Source: Streptomyces lienomycini (GTDB lineage: Bacteria; Actinomycetota; Actinomycetes; Streptomycetales; Streptomycetaceae). Taken from it: DNA of 64,000 nucleotides. The stretch lies in the NCBI RefSeq assembly GCF_027947595.1, contig NZ_CP116257.1, forward strand, positions 4,712,001 through 4,776,000, given 5' to 3'. Below are positions 15,872 to 24,160 of this stretch, in pieces. The number at the start of each line of letters is the position of its first letter. The stretch's first letter is position 1. The notes beneath the pieces were generated by a model that did no database searches, was not told the origin of the DNA, and saw nothing but the letters and a program-made list of their open reading frames with translations. Both the position numbers and the translations under genes were made by a program.

Positions 15872-17515
15872 ATGCCCAGCGACACGGATCACCGCTCTGC
15901 CGCCCTCGCCCGCGTGGCGGCGCTCACCGGCCCGGGCGGCCGGTTCGAGCTCGCCGAAGACGACGTGCTGGGTGCCCGGCTGCCGGTCTTCACCCACCGG
16001 CAGCGGGCGCTGCACGAGGTGCTGCACGCGTCGGTCGCGTATGCCGACCGCGACTACATCGTCACCGCGGACCGCCGGATCACGTTCGCCGGGCACGCGG
16101 CCCAGGTGGCTTCGCTGGCCCGGGTGCTGCGCGAGGAGTACGGCATCGCCAAGGGGGACCGGGTGGCCATCGGCGCCGCGAACTCCCCGGAGTGGATCCA
16201 GACGTTCTGGGCGACGGTGTCGATCGGGGCGGTGGCGGTCGGCTTCAACGCCTGGTGGTCACCGCGCGAGATGGCCCACGGGGTGGCGAACGCCGAGCCG
16301 TCGCTGGTGGTGGCCGACGCCCGGCAGTCGGCGAAGCTGGCCGACTGCGGGGTCCCGGTGGTCTCCCTGGAGGACGAGGTGAGCCGCTTCGCCGTGGCCC
16401 ACCCGGACGCGCCGCTGCCGTCCGCCGACGTCGCCGAGGACGATCCGGCCGTGATCCTCTACACCTCGGGCACCTCGGGCCGTCCCAAGGGCGCTGTGCA
16501 CACCCACCGCAACCTGCTGGCGGTCGTGGAGTACCACCGGCTGAACGACGCCCTGCTGCACGAGTTCGGCGACCCGCTGACCGCCGAGGACCGCGTCTAC
16601 CTGCTCACCCTGCCGCTGTTCCACATCGCCAGCCTGCACAACCTCGCCGTGCCGCGGCTCGCCACGGGCAGCAGGATCGCGCTGCACCAGGGCGCGTTCG
16701 ACGTGGACGCGGTCCTTGCCCTGGTCGAGCGGGAACGCGTCACCAACTGGGGCGCGGTGCCCACGATGGCGCACCGGCTGCTCGAACACGGCGGCGCGGA
16801 CCGGTACGACACGTCGTCGCTGACGGCGTTCGCGCTGGCCTCGGCGCCGTCGACGACGGCGTTCAAGGAGCGGCTGCGGCGCGAGCTGCCGTTCGCGAAG
16901 GACTCGCTCGTGGACAGCTACGGGCTGACCGAGTCGTGTACGGCGATCGCGGCGGCGAACCCGCAGGAGCTGGCGGCCGCCCCCGGCACCCTGGGCCGGC
17001 CCGTGACCGGTGTCCGGCTGGAGATCCGCGACCCGCTCGGCGAGGTCCTCGGCGAGGGCGAGGAGGGCGAGGTGTGGGTGCGCAGCATGTACAACATGCT
17101 GGGCTACTGGCGCGACCCCGGGGCCACCGCCGACACGATCGGCGCGGACCGCTGGCTGCGCACCGGGGACCTGGGGTGCCTGCGCGAGGGCCGGCTGTTC
17201 CTCGTCAGCCGCCGCTCGGACCTGATCATCCGGGGCGGCGAGAACATCTATCCGGCCGAGATCGAGACGGTGCTCGTCGAGCACCCGGACGTGTCCGAGT
17301 GCCTCGTCATCGGGACGCCGCACCCCGATCTGGGCCAGGAGGTGGCCGCCGTCGTGGTGCTCCGGCCGGGGGCGGAGGTCACGGAGGAGGCGCTGCGGGA
17401 GTACGCGGCGAGGGAACTGGCCTACTTCAAGGTGCCCCGGCGCTGGCGGCTGACCGACGAGGCGCTGCCGCGCAACGCGACCGGGAAGGTGATCCGGCAC
17501 TCGGTACGGCTCTGA
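15872..17515 (+). CDS. Acyl-CoA ligase (class I adenylate-forming), putative steroid-acid activating
   Basis: 547 aa. Adenylate-forming motifs: P-loop [26 protein letters not shown] (A5), [10 protein letters not shown] (A7), [19 protein letters not shown] (A8) and catalytic Lys in RNATGKVIR near the C-terminus. It would convert a carboxylic acid to its CoA thioester. Divergent from the ABC importer with shared 18-bp motifs, so it probably activates the imported acid. A strong terminator follows at 17525-17571. The subgroup (FadD17, FadD19 or CasG-like) cannot be fixed by eye; its exact steroid substrate is inference. Confidence 0.82.
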   Translation: MPSDTDHRSAALARVAALTGPGGRFELAEDDVLGARLPVFTHRQRALHEVLHASVAYADRDYIVTADRRITFAGHAAQVASLARVLREEYGIAKGDRVAIGAANSPEWIQTFWATVSIGAVAVGFNAWWSPREMAHGVANAEPSLVVADARQSAKLADCGVPVVSLEDEVSRFAVAHPDAPLPSADVAEDDPAVILYTSGTSGRPKGAVHTHRNLLAVVEYHRLNDALLHEFGDPLTAEDRVYLLTLPLFHIASLHNLAVPRLATGSRIALHQGAFDVDAVLALVERERVTNWGAVPTMAHRLLEHGGADRYDTSSLTAFALASAPSTTAFKERLRRELPFAKDSLVDSYGLTESCTAIAAANPQELAAAPGTLGRPVTGVRLEIRDPLGEVLGEGEEGEVWVRSMYNMLGYWRDPGATADTIGADRWLRTGDLGCLREGRLFLVSRRSDLIIRGGENIYPAEIETVLVEHPDVSECLVIGTPHPDLGQEVAAVVVLRPGAEVTEEALREYAARELAYFKVPRRWRLTDEALPRNATGKVIRHSVRL

Positions 17516-17524
17516 GGGCCGGAG

Positions 17525-17571
17525 ACGACGGTGCCCCGGCGGCGCGCGGTGCGCGGCCGGGGCACCGTCGT
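17525..17571. terminator. Hairpin terminator
   Basis: A perfect 16-bp inverted repeat (ACGACGGTGCCCCGGC at 17525-17540, complement at 17556-17571) with a 15-nt loop lies between the ligase and the convergent SDR. Confidence 0.8.
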
Positions 17572-17598
17572 GTGCCGGTGGGGGTCTGTGGGGGTGGC

Positions 17599-18375
17599 TC
17601 AGAAATGCGCGGGTTCGCGGAGCGTCGCCTCGGCGCCTCCGTCGACGTAGACGACCTGCCCGGTGATGTGCGTGTTGTCGTCACCGGCCAGGAACAGGAC
17701 GGCGCGGGCCACGTCCTCGGGCCGGAGGTAGCCGTTGAGCGGCATCGGGACGGCGGTGTCCATGACCTTCCTCATCTCCGGGTCGTCGAAGATGCCCGCG
17801 CTCATCGGGGTGAGCACGATGCCGGGTGCGACGACGTTCACGGGGATCCCGGCGTCGGCCCAGCCGTCGGCGACGGCGGTGCGCCGGGCCCACTGGGCGA
17901 GCGCCGCCTTGGACGAGGGGTAGAGGCGGCGGGCGTGGCCGTCGGCGACGGCGCGTTCGGCATGGGTGAGGGCCTTGTCCTCGTCGTCGGCCAGGCAGGC
18001 GGCGACGACGTCCGGGTCGGTGGGCCGGGTGCCGGAGATGGAGCCGATGAGGACGACGCGGGGCTGCCGGGCGGCGGCGAGGGCCGGGCGCAGCGCCGTG
18101 ACGAACTCGGTGGTGCCGAAGTAGTTGACGGTGACCATCGCGGTGCCGGGCACGGAGGTGCCGGCGCAGGTGACGACCGCGTCCACGACGCCCCCGGCCG
18201 CCTCGGTCGCCGCGGCGGCGGCTGCGGTACGGCCCCGCGGGGTGGACAGGTCGGCGTCGATCTCGCCGCCGCGCAGGTCGACGCCGATGACGCGGTCGCC
18301 CCGGGCGCGCAGGAGGTCCGTGAGGGCGGCACCGATCCCGGAACCGGAACCGGTGACGACGACGTTGCGGGGCAT
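17599..18375 (-). CDS. 3-alpha-hydroxysteroid dehydrogenase-like SDR
   Basis: 258 aa. NAD-binding GSGSGIGAA; a short second Rossmann segment VIGVDLRGGEIDADLSTPRGR; the VNYFGTTE motif; catalytic YPSSK; C-terminal DGGAEATLREPAHF. These features recall Comamonas 3-alpha-HSD/carbonyl reductase (HsdA: GIDIRDAEVIADLSTAEGR, VNYFGATE), an unusually compact SDR. It would oxidise a 3-alpha-hydroxyl, present in bile acids and androsterone but not in cholesterol. It lies 9 nt downstream of the TetR gene and is probably co-transcribed with it. The assignment rests on remembered family motifs. Confidence 0.75.
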   Translation of the reverse strand: MPRNVVVTGSGSGIGAALTDLLRARGDRVIGVDLRGGEIDADLSTPRGRTAAAAAATEAAGGVVDAVVTCAGTSVPGTAMVTVNYFGTTEFVTALRPALAAARQPRVVLIGSISGTRPTDPDVVAACLADDEDKALTHAERAVADGHARRLYPSSKAALAQWARRTAVADGWADAGIPVNVVAPGIVLTPMSAGIFDDPEMRKVMDTAVPMPLNGYLRPEDVARAVLFLAGDDNTHITGQVVYVDGGAEATLREPAHF

Positions 18376-18384
18376 GGGGTCTCC

Positions 18385-19056
18385 TCAGGTCGGCCGATGA
18401 AGTGCGGGCACGCTAGTCGGCCCGCTCGCGCGAGGTCGCGTCCACTCCCGGTGACCGGGCTGCGGGGCGAGCAGGAGGCGGCAGGCCAGCCGGATGCCGT
18501 CGTGCGCGTCCTGGGGCGAGGAGCGTTCGTACAGGACGGTGACGAGCAGTCCGTACCAGGCCTGCTGCAGCAGGCGGGCCACGCGGCGGTCCCGCTCGGT
18601 GGGGTGGCTCACGCCTGCCGTGCGCAGCATCAGATCGGCGAGGAGCTCGTCCGTGCGGCGGGGCGGGCCGCTGTCGTCGGCGGAAGCGGCGTTGTTGGCC
18701 CGCATCATGGCGAGGGCCAGCAGCGGCTGTTCGAAGAGCTGTCGGCTCGCTCGGGTGAGCAGGTCGGTCACGGCCTCCACCGGTCCGGTGCCGGGCGGCG
18801 GGGGCGGTGTGTCGGCGTCGAGCCGGAGTACCTGGGCGTGCATGACGGCGGCGAACAGGTGCGTCTTCGAGGGGAAGTAGCGGTACAGGGTGGCGATCGC
18901 GACGCCGGACTCCCTGGCCACGTCGTGCATCTGCACCCGTTCGAGGCCGTGTTCCGCGCCGAGGCGTGCCGCGCTCCGCAGGATCCGGGCGTGGCGCTGG
19001 CGCTGTCTGGCCGAGGTGGGGCGCGCGGGGGCTCTCTCGCCGCTCGTTCGGGGCAC
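18385..19056 (-). CDS. TetR-family regulator, KstR-like (first copy)
   Basis: 223 aa. The N-terminal helix-turn-helix (about 20-68) reads RVQMHDVARESGVAIATLYRYFPSKTHLFAAVM, resembling mycobacterial KstR (VQMRAVADRADVAVGTLYRYFPSK) and nearly matching the second copy at 40604-41215. GTG 19056 follows GGAAGGA at some distance. A perfect copy of the 18-bp island motif lies 64 bp upstream, consistent with autoregulation. The C-terminal domain would bind a steroid intermediate, probably a CoA thioester as in KstR (inference). Confidence 0.8.
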   Translation of the reverse strand: MPRTSGERAPARPTSARQRQRHARILRSAARLGAEHGLERVQMHDVARESGVAIATLYRYFPSKTHLFAAVMHAQVLRLDADTPPPPPGTGPVEAVTDLLTRASRQLFEQPLLALAMMRANNAASADDSGPPRRTDELLADLMLRTAGVSHPTERDRRVARLLQQAWYGLLVTVLYERSSPQDAHDGIRLACRLLLAPQPGHREWTRPRASGPTSVPALHRPT

Positions 19057-19119
19057 GGTCAGGTCGTCCTTCCGTCGGCCGTCGATGTTTTCGCGTGCCG
19101 TGCGGGCTCGGTGCGCGGC

Positions 19120-19137
19120 GTTCCGGTCAGTGGGATC
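19120..19137. promoter_or_regulatory. Island 18-bp motif, copy 3
   Basis: The minus strand reads GATCCCACTGACCGGAAC, a full match to the consensus. It sits between the divergent TetR (64 bp away) and LLM oxidoreductase (94 bp away). Confidence 0.72.
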
Positions 19138-19230
19138 CGGCCGCCTGCGGCGCGGGGCGCGGACTTGGATGGCCCTTCGCCCGCCCCTCACACCCCCTCC
19201 CGTCTGTTCGCGTCCGAGAGAGGTGCCCCC

Positions 19231-20106
19231 ATGCGGATCGGCATCACCAGTCCCGTCGTCACGGCCGTACCCGGTGTCCACTCCCCGTGGGAGCGCGGTG
19301 CCGGCATCGAGGAGCTGGGGGCGGTCGCCGAGGCCGCCGACCGGCTCGGTTTCCACCACCTGACCTGTTCGGAGCACGTGGCGGTGCCCGCGGAGGTGGC
19401 CGAGCAGCGGGGCGGGACCTACTGGGACCCGCTGGCCACCTTCGGGTACCTCGCCGCCCGCACCCGCCGCATCCGGCTCGCCACCCAGGTCCTGGTGCTG
19501 GGCTACCACCACCCGCTGGCCCTCGCCAAGCGCTACGGCACGCTGGACCGGATCTCCGGCGGTCGGCTGGTGCTCGGGCTCGGCGTGGGGAGTCTGGAGG
19601 AGGAGTTCCGGCTGCTCGGCGCTGTCTTCGAGGGGCGGGGCGGGATCGCCGACGACGCCCTCGCGGCGCTGCGGGCCTCGCTGTCCCGCCGGGAACCGGC
19701 CTATCACGGGGAGCACTTCGACTACGAGGGGTTCGTGGTGGAGCCGCACGCGGTGCAGGAGACGGTGCCGCTGTGGATCGGCGGCCGTACGCCGCGTTCG
19801 CTGAGGCGGGCGGTGGCGTACGGGACCGGCTGGGTGCCGTTCGGGCTGCCGCTGGACCGGCTGCGCGAGATGGTCGACGCGGCGCCGCTGCCGGAGGGGT
19901 TCGAGGTGGTGCTGAGCGCGGGACGCCCGTTGGATCCGTCCGGCGACGCGGACGCCGCGGCGCGGGCGCTGCGCGAGGTGTCCGCGGCGGGGGCGACGCT
20001 GGTGAGCGTGTCGCTGGCGGCGGAGTCGGCGGCCCATTACGTGGAGCAGTTGGAGGCGCTGGCGAAGATCGCTGGTCTCGCGGCGGACGAGGAGGCGACG
20101 GCGTGA
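19231..20106 (+). CDS. LLM-class flavin/F420-dependent oxidoreductase
   Basis: 291 aa. Luciferase-like TIM-barrel motifs: LTCSEHVAVP, TRRIRLATQVLVLGYHHPLALAKRYGTLDRISGGRLVLGLGVG and VPLWIGGRTPRSLRRAV. Family members use F420 or FMN; actinobacterial steroid clusters often contain one (Rv3520c is a KstR-region example). GAGAGAGGT precedes ATG 19231. Translationally coupled to the SnoaL-like gene. Reaction unknown; a hydride-transfer step on a steroid ring is plausible. Confidence 0.83.
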   Translation: MRIGITSPVVTAVPGVHSPWERGAGIEELGAVAEAADRLGFHHLTCSEHVAVPAEVAEQRGGTYWDPLATFGYLAARTRRIRLATQVLVLGYHHPLALAKRYGTLDRISGGRLVLGLGVGSLEEEFRLLGAVFEGRGGIADDALAALRASLSRREPAYHGEHFDYEGFVVEPHAVQETVPLWIGGRTPRSLRRAVAYGTGWVPFGLPLDRLREMVDAAPLPEGFEVVLSAGRPLDPSGDADAAARALREVSAAGATLVSVSLAAESAAHYVEQLEALAKIAGLAADEEATA

Positions 20107-20600
20107 GCGAGCGACTGCCGGACGACGTCGAAGCGCGGCTGCGGCGTCTGGAGGACGAGCGGGACATCGCCAGGATGATGGCCTCCTACGGGCCGCTGGT
20201 CGACGGCGGCGACGCGGACGGTGTCGCCGCGCTGTGGGCGTCGGACGGTGTCTACGACATCGACGAACTCTTCCTCGCGGGCCGGGAGCAGATCGGCGCG
20301 ATGGTGCGGTCCGCCGCGCACCGGGGCTGGATCCGGCAGGGCTGCGCGCACGTCGTGGGACCGCCGCACATCACGGTCGACGGCGACGAGGCGGTCGCCG
20401 TGTGCCACTCGCTGATGGTGGTGCACGAGGGGGGCCGGTACGTGGTGCGCCGGGCCACCGCCAACCACTGGCGGCTGCGCCGTACGGACTCCGCCCCCGG
20501 GTGGGAGGTGGTCACCCGCACCAACCGCGTCCTGGACGGGCGCCCGGAGTCCCCGGCACTGCTGGCGGGCGGGGTGCGCGGGGAGCGGGCCGAGGGCTGA
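20103..20600 (+). CDS. SnoaL/NTF2-like protein
   Basis: 165 aa. An alpha+beta barrel of the SnoaL-like/NTF2 superfamily, starting LRRLEDERDIARMMASYGPLVDGGDADGVAALWASDGVYDIDE and ending WEVVTRTNRVLDGR. This superfamily includes ketosteroid isomerase and the bile-acid 7-alpha-dehydratase BaiE, whose N-terminus has a similar LE..EAI..L...Y layout. GTG 20103 overlaps the LLM stop (GTGA). In a cluster with a 3-alpha-HSD it could catalyse isomerisation or dehydration of a steroid; this is a hypothesis. Confidence 0.72.
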   Translation: MSERLPDDVEARLRRLEDERDIARMMASYGPLVDGGDADGVAALWASDGVYDIDELFLAGREQIGAMVRSAAHRGWIRQGCAHVVGPPHITVDGDEAVAVCHSLMVVHEGGRYVVRRATANHWRLRRTDSAPGWEVVTRTNRVLDGRPESPALLAGGVRGERAEG

Positions 20601-20617
20601 CCGGGTTGCCCACGGAC

Positions 20618-20646
20618 GGGGGCGGTGACGACTCGTCACCGCCCCC
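20618..20646. terminator. Bidirectional hairpin terminator
   Basis: A perfect 13-bp inverted repeat (GGGGGCGGTGACG at 20618-20630, complement at 20634-20646) with loop ACT lies between convergent genes. Confidence 0.8.
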
Positions 20647-20666
20647 TTCCGCGTCGTGCGGCCCGG

Positions 20667-21587
20667 TCAGCGGGCGCCGTACACCGGCTGGGGCGTCTCG
20701 GCGGCGGCCAGGAGCCTGGTCGCCGTCTCCCCCGCCTCGGCCGGGGTCCAGCGGGCGCCCTTGTCGGCGGTGGGGCCCGGGCGCCAGCCCTCCATCACGG
20801 TGATGCGGCCCGCCTCCGCCTCGAAGACCCGGCCGCTCACCCCGGCCGAGGCCGCCGAGCCGAGCCACACGACCAGCGGCGACACGTTCTCCGGGGCCAT
20901 CGCGTCGAAGCCGCCCGCGCCGGGCGCCGCCATGGTCTCGGCGAAGGTGTCCTCGGTCATCCGGGTGCGGGCGGCCGGGGCGATCGCGTTGACCTGGACG
21001 CCGTAGCGGCCCATCTCTGCGGCGGCCACCAGGGTCAGTCCGACGATGCCCGCCTTGGCCGCGGAGTAGTTGCCCTGGCCGACGCTGCCGAGCAGCCCCG
21101 CTCCGGAACCGGTGTTGATCACGCGCGCCTCGGGGACGCGGCCGGCCTTGGCCTCGGCACGCCAGTGCGCCGCCGCGTGCTTCAGCGGCAGGAAGTGGCC
21201 CTTGAGGTGGACGCGCATCACCGCGTCCCAGTCGTCCTCGTCCAGGTTCACCAGCATCCGGTCGCGCAGGAAGCCCGCGTTGTTGACCAGGGTGTCGAGC
21301 CGGCCGAAGGAGTCGAGGGAGGCGGCGACGAGGGAGGCCGCGCCGTCGCCGGTGGCGATGTCGCCGCCGTGCGCGACGGCCTCGCCGCCGGCGGCGCGGA
21401 TCTCCTCGACGACCCGCTGGGCGGGGCCGTCGCCCGCGCCGGAGCCGTCGAGGCCCACGCCGAGGTCGTTGACGACGACTTTCGCGCCCTCGGCGGCGAA
21501 CGCGAGGGCGTGGGCGCGGCCGAGCCCGCGGCCCGCGCCGGTGACGGCGACGACGCGGCCGGCGCACAGGGCGGTCGGTGAGGTCAT
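20667..21587 (-). CDS. SDR of the KstR2 regulon (Rv3548c-like)
   Basis: 306 aa. Classical SDR with a long C-terminal extension: NAD motif TGAGRGLGRAHALAF, NNAG, NYSAAKAGIVGLT, and QVNAIAPAARTRMTEDTF. This layout (VNDLGVGLDGSG, then FLRDRML) is that of Rv3548c-type SDRs, a member of the KstR2-controlled HIP gene group, and of the MFE-2-type hydroxyacyl-CoA dehydrogenases. It diverges from echA20 across a KstR2-type operator. Likely a 3-hydroxyacyl-CoA dehydrogenase in late ring C/D breakdown (inference). Confidence 0.8.
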   Translation of the reverse strand: MTSPTALCAGRVVAVTGAGRGLGRAHALAFAAEGAKVVVNDLGVGLDGSGAGDGPAQRVVEEIRAAGGEAVAHGGDIATGDGAASLVAASLDSFGRLDTLVNNAGFLRDRMLVNLDEDDWDAVMRVHLKGHFLPLKHAAAHWRAEAKAGRVPEARVINTGSGAGLLGSVGQGNYSAAKAGIVGLTLVAAAEMGRYGVQVNAIAPAARTRMTEDTFAETMAAPGAGGFDAMAPENVSPLVVWLGSAASAGVSGRVFEAEAGRITVMEGWRPGPTADKGARWTPAEAGETATRLLAAAETPQPVYGAR

Positions 21588-21680
21588 GAGGGTGGTCCTT
21601 TCGGGACGGGCCGGGGTGGTGCCGTACCGCTCAGTGGCACGGGGCACTCCCCCGGCGTTCGTATCACTGCTACCTTCTGC

Positions 21681-21698
21681 CTAACAAACGTTTGGTGG
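21681..21698. promoter_or_regulatory. KstR2-type operator 1
   Basis: The minus strand reads CCACCAAACGTTTGTTAG, containing ACCAAACGTTTGTT, two mismatches from the KstR2 consensus AnCAAGnnCTTGnT. It lies 20 bp upstream of echA20 and inside a wider inverted repeat (GCTACCTT at 21669-21676, AAGGTAGC at 21700-21707). Confidence 0.75.
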
Positions 21699-21717
21699 AA
21701 AGGTAGCTGATCTGCTC

Positions 21718-22503
21718 ATGGGTGTCTCCACCTCCGCCCCGCACAAGGGCGTCGCCGTCGTCACCGCGGACTTCCCCCCGGTCAACGCCCTGCCCGTGCG
21801 CGGCTGGTACGAGCTGGCCGCCGCGGTGCGCGCCGCGGGCTCCGATCCCGAGGTGCGCTGCGTGGTGCTCACCGCCGAGGGCCGCGGGTTCAACGCGGGC
21901 GTGGACATCAAGGAGATGCAGCGCACGGAGGGGCACGGCGCGCTGATCGGCGCCAACCGGGGCTGCTTCGAGGCGTTCGCCGCGGTCTACGAGTGCGAGG
22001 TGCCGGTGGTGGCCGCCGTGCACGGCTTCTGCCTGGGCGGCGGCATCGGCCTGGTCGGCAACGCGGACGCGATCGTGGCGTCCGACGACGCGACCTTCGG
22101 GCTGCCGGAGCTGGACCGCGGCGCGCTCGGCGCGGCCACGCACCTCGCCCGGCTGGTCCCGCAGCATCTGATGCGGGCCCTGTACTACACCTCCCGCACC
22201 GCCACGGCCGAGGAACTGCACCGGCACGGCTCGGTGTGGCGCGTGGTTCCGCGCGAGGAACTGCGGGCGGCCGCGCTGGAGTTGGCCGGTGAGATCGCCG
22301 CCAAGGACGGGCAGCTGATCCGGCTGGCCAAGGCCGCCATCAACGGCATCGACCCCGTCGACGTACGCCGCAGCTACCGCTTCGAGCAGGGCTTCACCTT
22401 CGAGGCCAACCTCAGCGGAGTCGCCGACCGCGTACGCGACACCTTCGGCACCCACACCTCCGGCACCGACACCTCCGGCACCGACAAGGAGCAGCGAGCG
22501 TGA
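21718..22503 (+). CDS. echA20: EchA20-like ring-D-opening crotonase
   Basis: 261 aa crotonase-fold protein. Oxyanion-hole segments GRGFNAGVDIKEMQ and GFCLGGGIGLVGNAD, and the C-terminal RSYRFEQGFTFEANL typical of EchA20. In M. tuberculosis EchA20 hydrolytically opens the last five-membered steroid ring (ring D) of the HIP-CoA derivative. First gene of a four-gene, fully overlapping operon echA20-ipdA-ipdB-ipdC behind a KstR2-type operator. The tail GTHTSGTDTSGTD derives from a 15-bp tandem repeat (22454-22483) and looks like a local expansion. Confidence 0.9.
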   Translation: MGVSTSAPHKGVAVVTADFPPVNALPVRGWYELAAAVRAAGSDPEVRCVVLTAEGRGFNAGVDIKEMQRTEGHGALIGANRGCFEAFAAVYECEVPVVAAVHGFCLGGGIGLVGNADAIVASDDATFGLPELDRGALGAATHLARLVPQHLMRALYYTSRTATAEELHRHGSVWRVVPREELRAAALELAGEIAAKDGQLIRLAKAAINGIDPVDVRRSYRFEQGFTFEANLSGVADRVRDTFGTHTSGTDTSGTDKEQRA

Positions 22504-23387
22504 CCCAGGACAAGACGATGACGGCGGACGACGTCGTCGGCCGGCTGCGCAGCGGCATGACGATCGGCATCGGCGGGTGGGGCTCGCGCCGCAAGCCGAT
22601 GGCCCTGGTGCGGGCGCTGCTGCGCTCGGACGTCACCGATCTGACGGTGGTGTCGTACGGCGGTCCCGACGTCGGCCTGCTGGCGGCCGCGGGGAAGGTC
22701 CGCAAGCTGGTCGCGGCCTTCGGCACCCTGGACTCCATCCCCCTGGAGCCGCACTTCACCGCCGCCCGGCAGCGCGGGGCGTTCGAGATGGTGGAGCTGG
22801 ACGAGGCGATGCTCATGTGGGGCCTGACCGCCGGGGCGCAGCGGCTGCCGTTCATCCCGGTTCGGGCCGGGCTCGGATCGGACGTGATGAAGGTGAATCC
22901 CTCGCTGCGCACGGTCCGTTCGCCCTACGACGACGGTGAGGAACTGGTGGCGGCACCGGCCCTGCGCCTGGACGCGGCCCTCGTCCACCTCAACCGCGCC
23001 GACGTGCACGGCAACGGCCAGTACCTGGGCCCGGACCCGTACTTCGACGACCTGTTCTGCGAGGCCGCCGACCACGCGTACGTCTCCTGCGAGCGCATCG
23101 TGGACACCGCGGACCTGCTCAAGGAGCACGGCCCGCAGACCCTGCTGGTGAAGCGTCTCTTCGTGGACGGTGTCGTTCAGACGCCGAACGGCGCGCACTT
23201 CACCTCCTGCGTCCCCGACCACGACCGGGACGAGGACTTCCAGCGCGCCTACGTCCGGGCCGCCCGCGATCCCGAGGCGTGGCAGGCGTTCGAGGCGCGG
23301 TTCCTGTCCGGGGACGAAGCCGCCTACCAGGCCGCCGTCGCGGCGTTCCACCAGGGCCAGCAGGACCAGCAGGAGGAGGAAGCATGA
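22500..23387 (+). CDS. ipdA: IpdA, alpha subunit of COCHEA-CoA hydrolase
   Basis: 295 aa, CoA-transferase family I fold: TADDVVGRLRSGMTIGIGGWGSRRKPMALVRAL and GGPDVGLLAAAGKVRKL. Although it resembles glutaconate CoA-transferase, IpdAB of M. tuberculosis and Rhodococcus hydrolyses and opens ring C of COCHEA-CoA. The start is GTG 22500, overlapping the echA20 stop (GTGA). Neighbours echA20, ipdB and ipdC and the operator upstream support this assignment. Confidence 0.9.
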   Translation: MTQDKTMTADDVVGRLRSGMTIGIGGWGSRRKPMALVRALLRSDVTDLTVVSYGGPDVGLLAAAGKVRKLVAAFGTLDSIPLEPHFTAARQRGAFEMVELDEAMLMWGLTAGAQRLPFIPVRAGLGSDVMKVNPSLRTVRSPYDDGEELVAAPALRLDAALVHLNRADVHGNGQYLGPDPYFDDLFCEAADHAYVSCERIVDTADLLKEHGPQTLLVKRLFVDGVVQTPNGAHFTSCVPDHDRDEDFQRAYVRAARDPEAWQAFEARFLSGDEAAYQAAVAAFHQGQQDQQEEEA

Positions 23388-24160
23388 GCGTCACCGAGAC
23401 CGGCCTGCCGGCCGCGACCCGCGCCGAGTACTGCGTGGTGGCCTGCGCCGAGGCCTGGCGCGGCGACGGGGAGGTCCTCGCCAGCCCGATGGGCACCGTC
23501 CCGGCCATCGGGGCGCGGCTGGCGAAGCTCACCTTCTCGCCGGACCTGCTGCTGACCGACGGGGAGGCGCTGCTCATGGCGGACGTGCCCGCGGTCGGGC
23601 AGCGTCCGGGGGCCGTGGAGGGCTGGCTGCCGTTCCGCCAGCACCTGGCGCTGACGGCCACCGGCCGCCGGCACGTGATGATGGGCGCGAGCCAGCTCGA
23701 CCGGTACGGCAACCAGAACATCTCCTGCATCGGCGACTGGGCCCGGCCCACCCGGCAGTTGCTCGGTGTGCGCGGGGCGCCGGTCAACACGCTGAACAAT
23801 CCGACGAGTTACTGGGTGCCGAAGCACTCGGCGCGGGTGTTCGTCGAGCGGGTCGACATGGTCAGCGGCGTCGGGTACGACCGGGCCGCGGCGGCCGGCC
23901 CCGCCGCGACCCGCTACCACCGCATCCCCGAGGTCGTCACCAACCTCGGCGTCTTCGACTTCGAGACCCCCGACCGCACGATGCGGCTGCGCTCCCTGCA
24001 CCCCGGGGTCACCGTCGAGCAGGTCACCGCGGCCACCGGCTTCGCCCTCACGGTCCCCGACGAAGTGCCCTTCACCCGGGAGCCGACGGAGGCGGAGCTG
24101 CGGCTGATCCGCGAGGTCGTCGACCCGAAGGGGCTGCGGGAGCGGGAGGTCCCGGCGTGA
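23384..24160 (+). CDS. ipdB: IpdB, beta subunit of COCHEA-CoA hydrolase
   Basis: 258 aa, CoA-transferase fold: AEYCVVACAEAWRGDGEVLASPMGTVPAIGARLAK, GASQLDRYGNQNISCIGDW and FVERVDMVSGVGYDR. Pairs with IpdA to open ring C. ATG 23384 overlaps the ipdA stop by four bases (ATGA), consistent with 1:1 subunit production. Confidence 0.9.
   Translation: MSVTETGLPAATRAEYCVVACAEAWRGDGEVLASPMGTVPAIGARLAKLTFSPDLLLTDGEALLMADVPAVGQRPGAVEGWLPFRQHLALTATGRRHVMMGASQLDRYGNQNISCIGDWARPTRQLLGVRGAPVNTLNNPTSYWVPKHSARVFVERVDMVSGVGYDRAAAAGPAATRYHRIPEVVTNLGVFDFETPDRTMRLRSLHPGVTVEQVTAATGFALTVPDEVPFTREPTEAELRLIREVVDPKGLREREVPA

Noticed and set aside
16192..20106. Giant plus-strand frame of about 1300 codons ending in the LLM gene
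   Set aside because: Its first part runs through the ligase, SDR and TetR genes in a shadow frame; the LLM fold begins at ATG 19231.
20657..20672. CCCGGTCAGCGGGC, similar to half of the island motif
   Set aside because: It lies at the end of two convergent genes, with no promoter to serve, and lacks the flanking bases.
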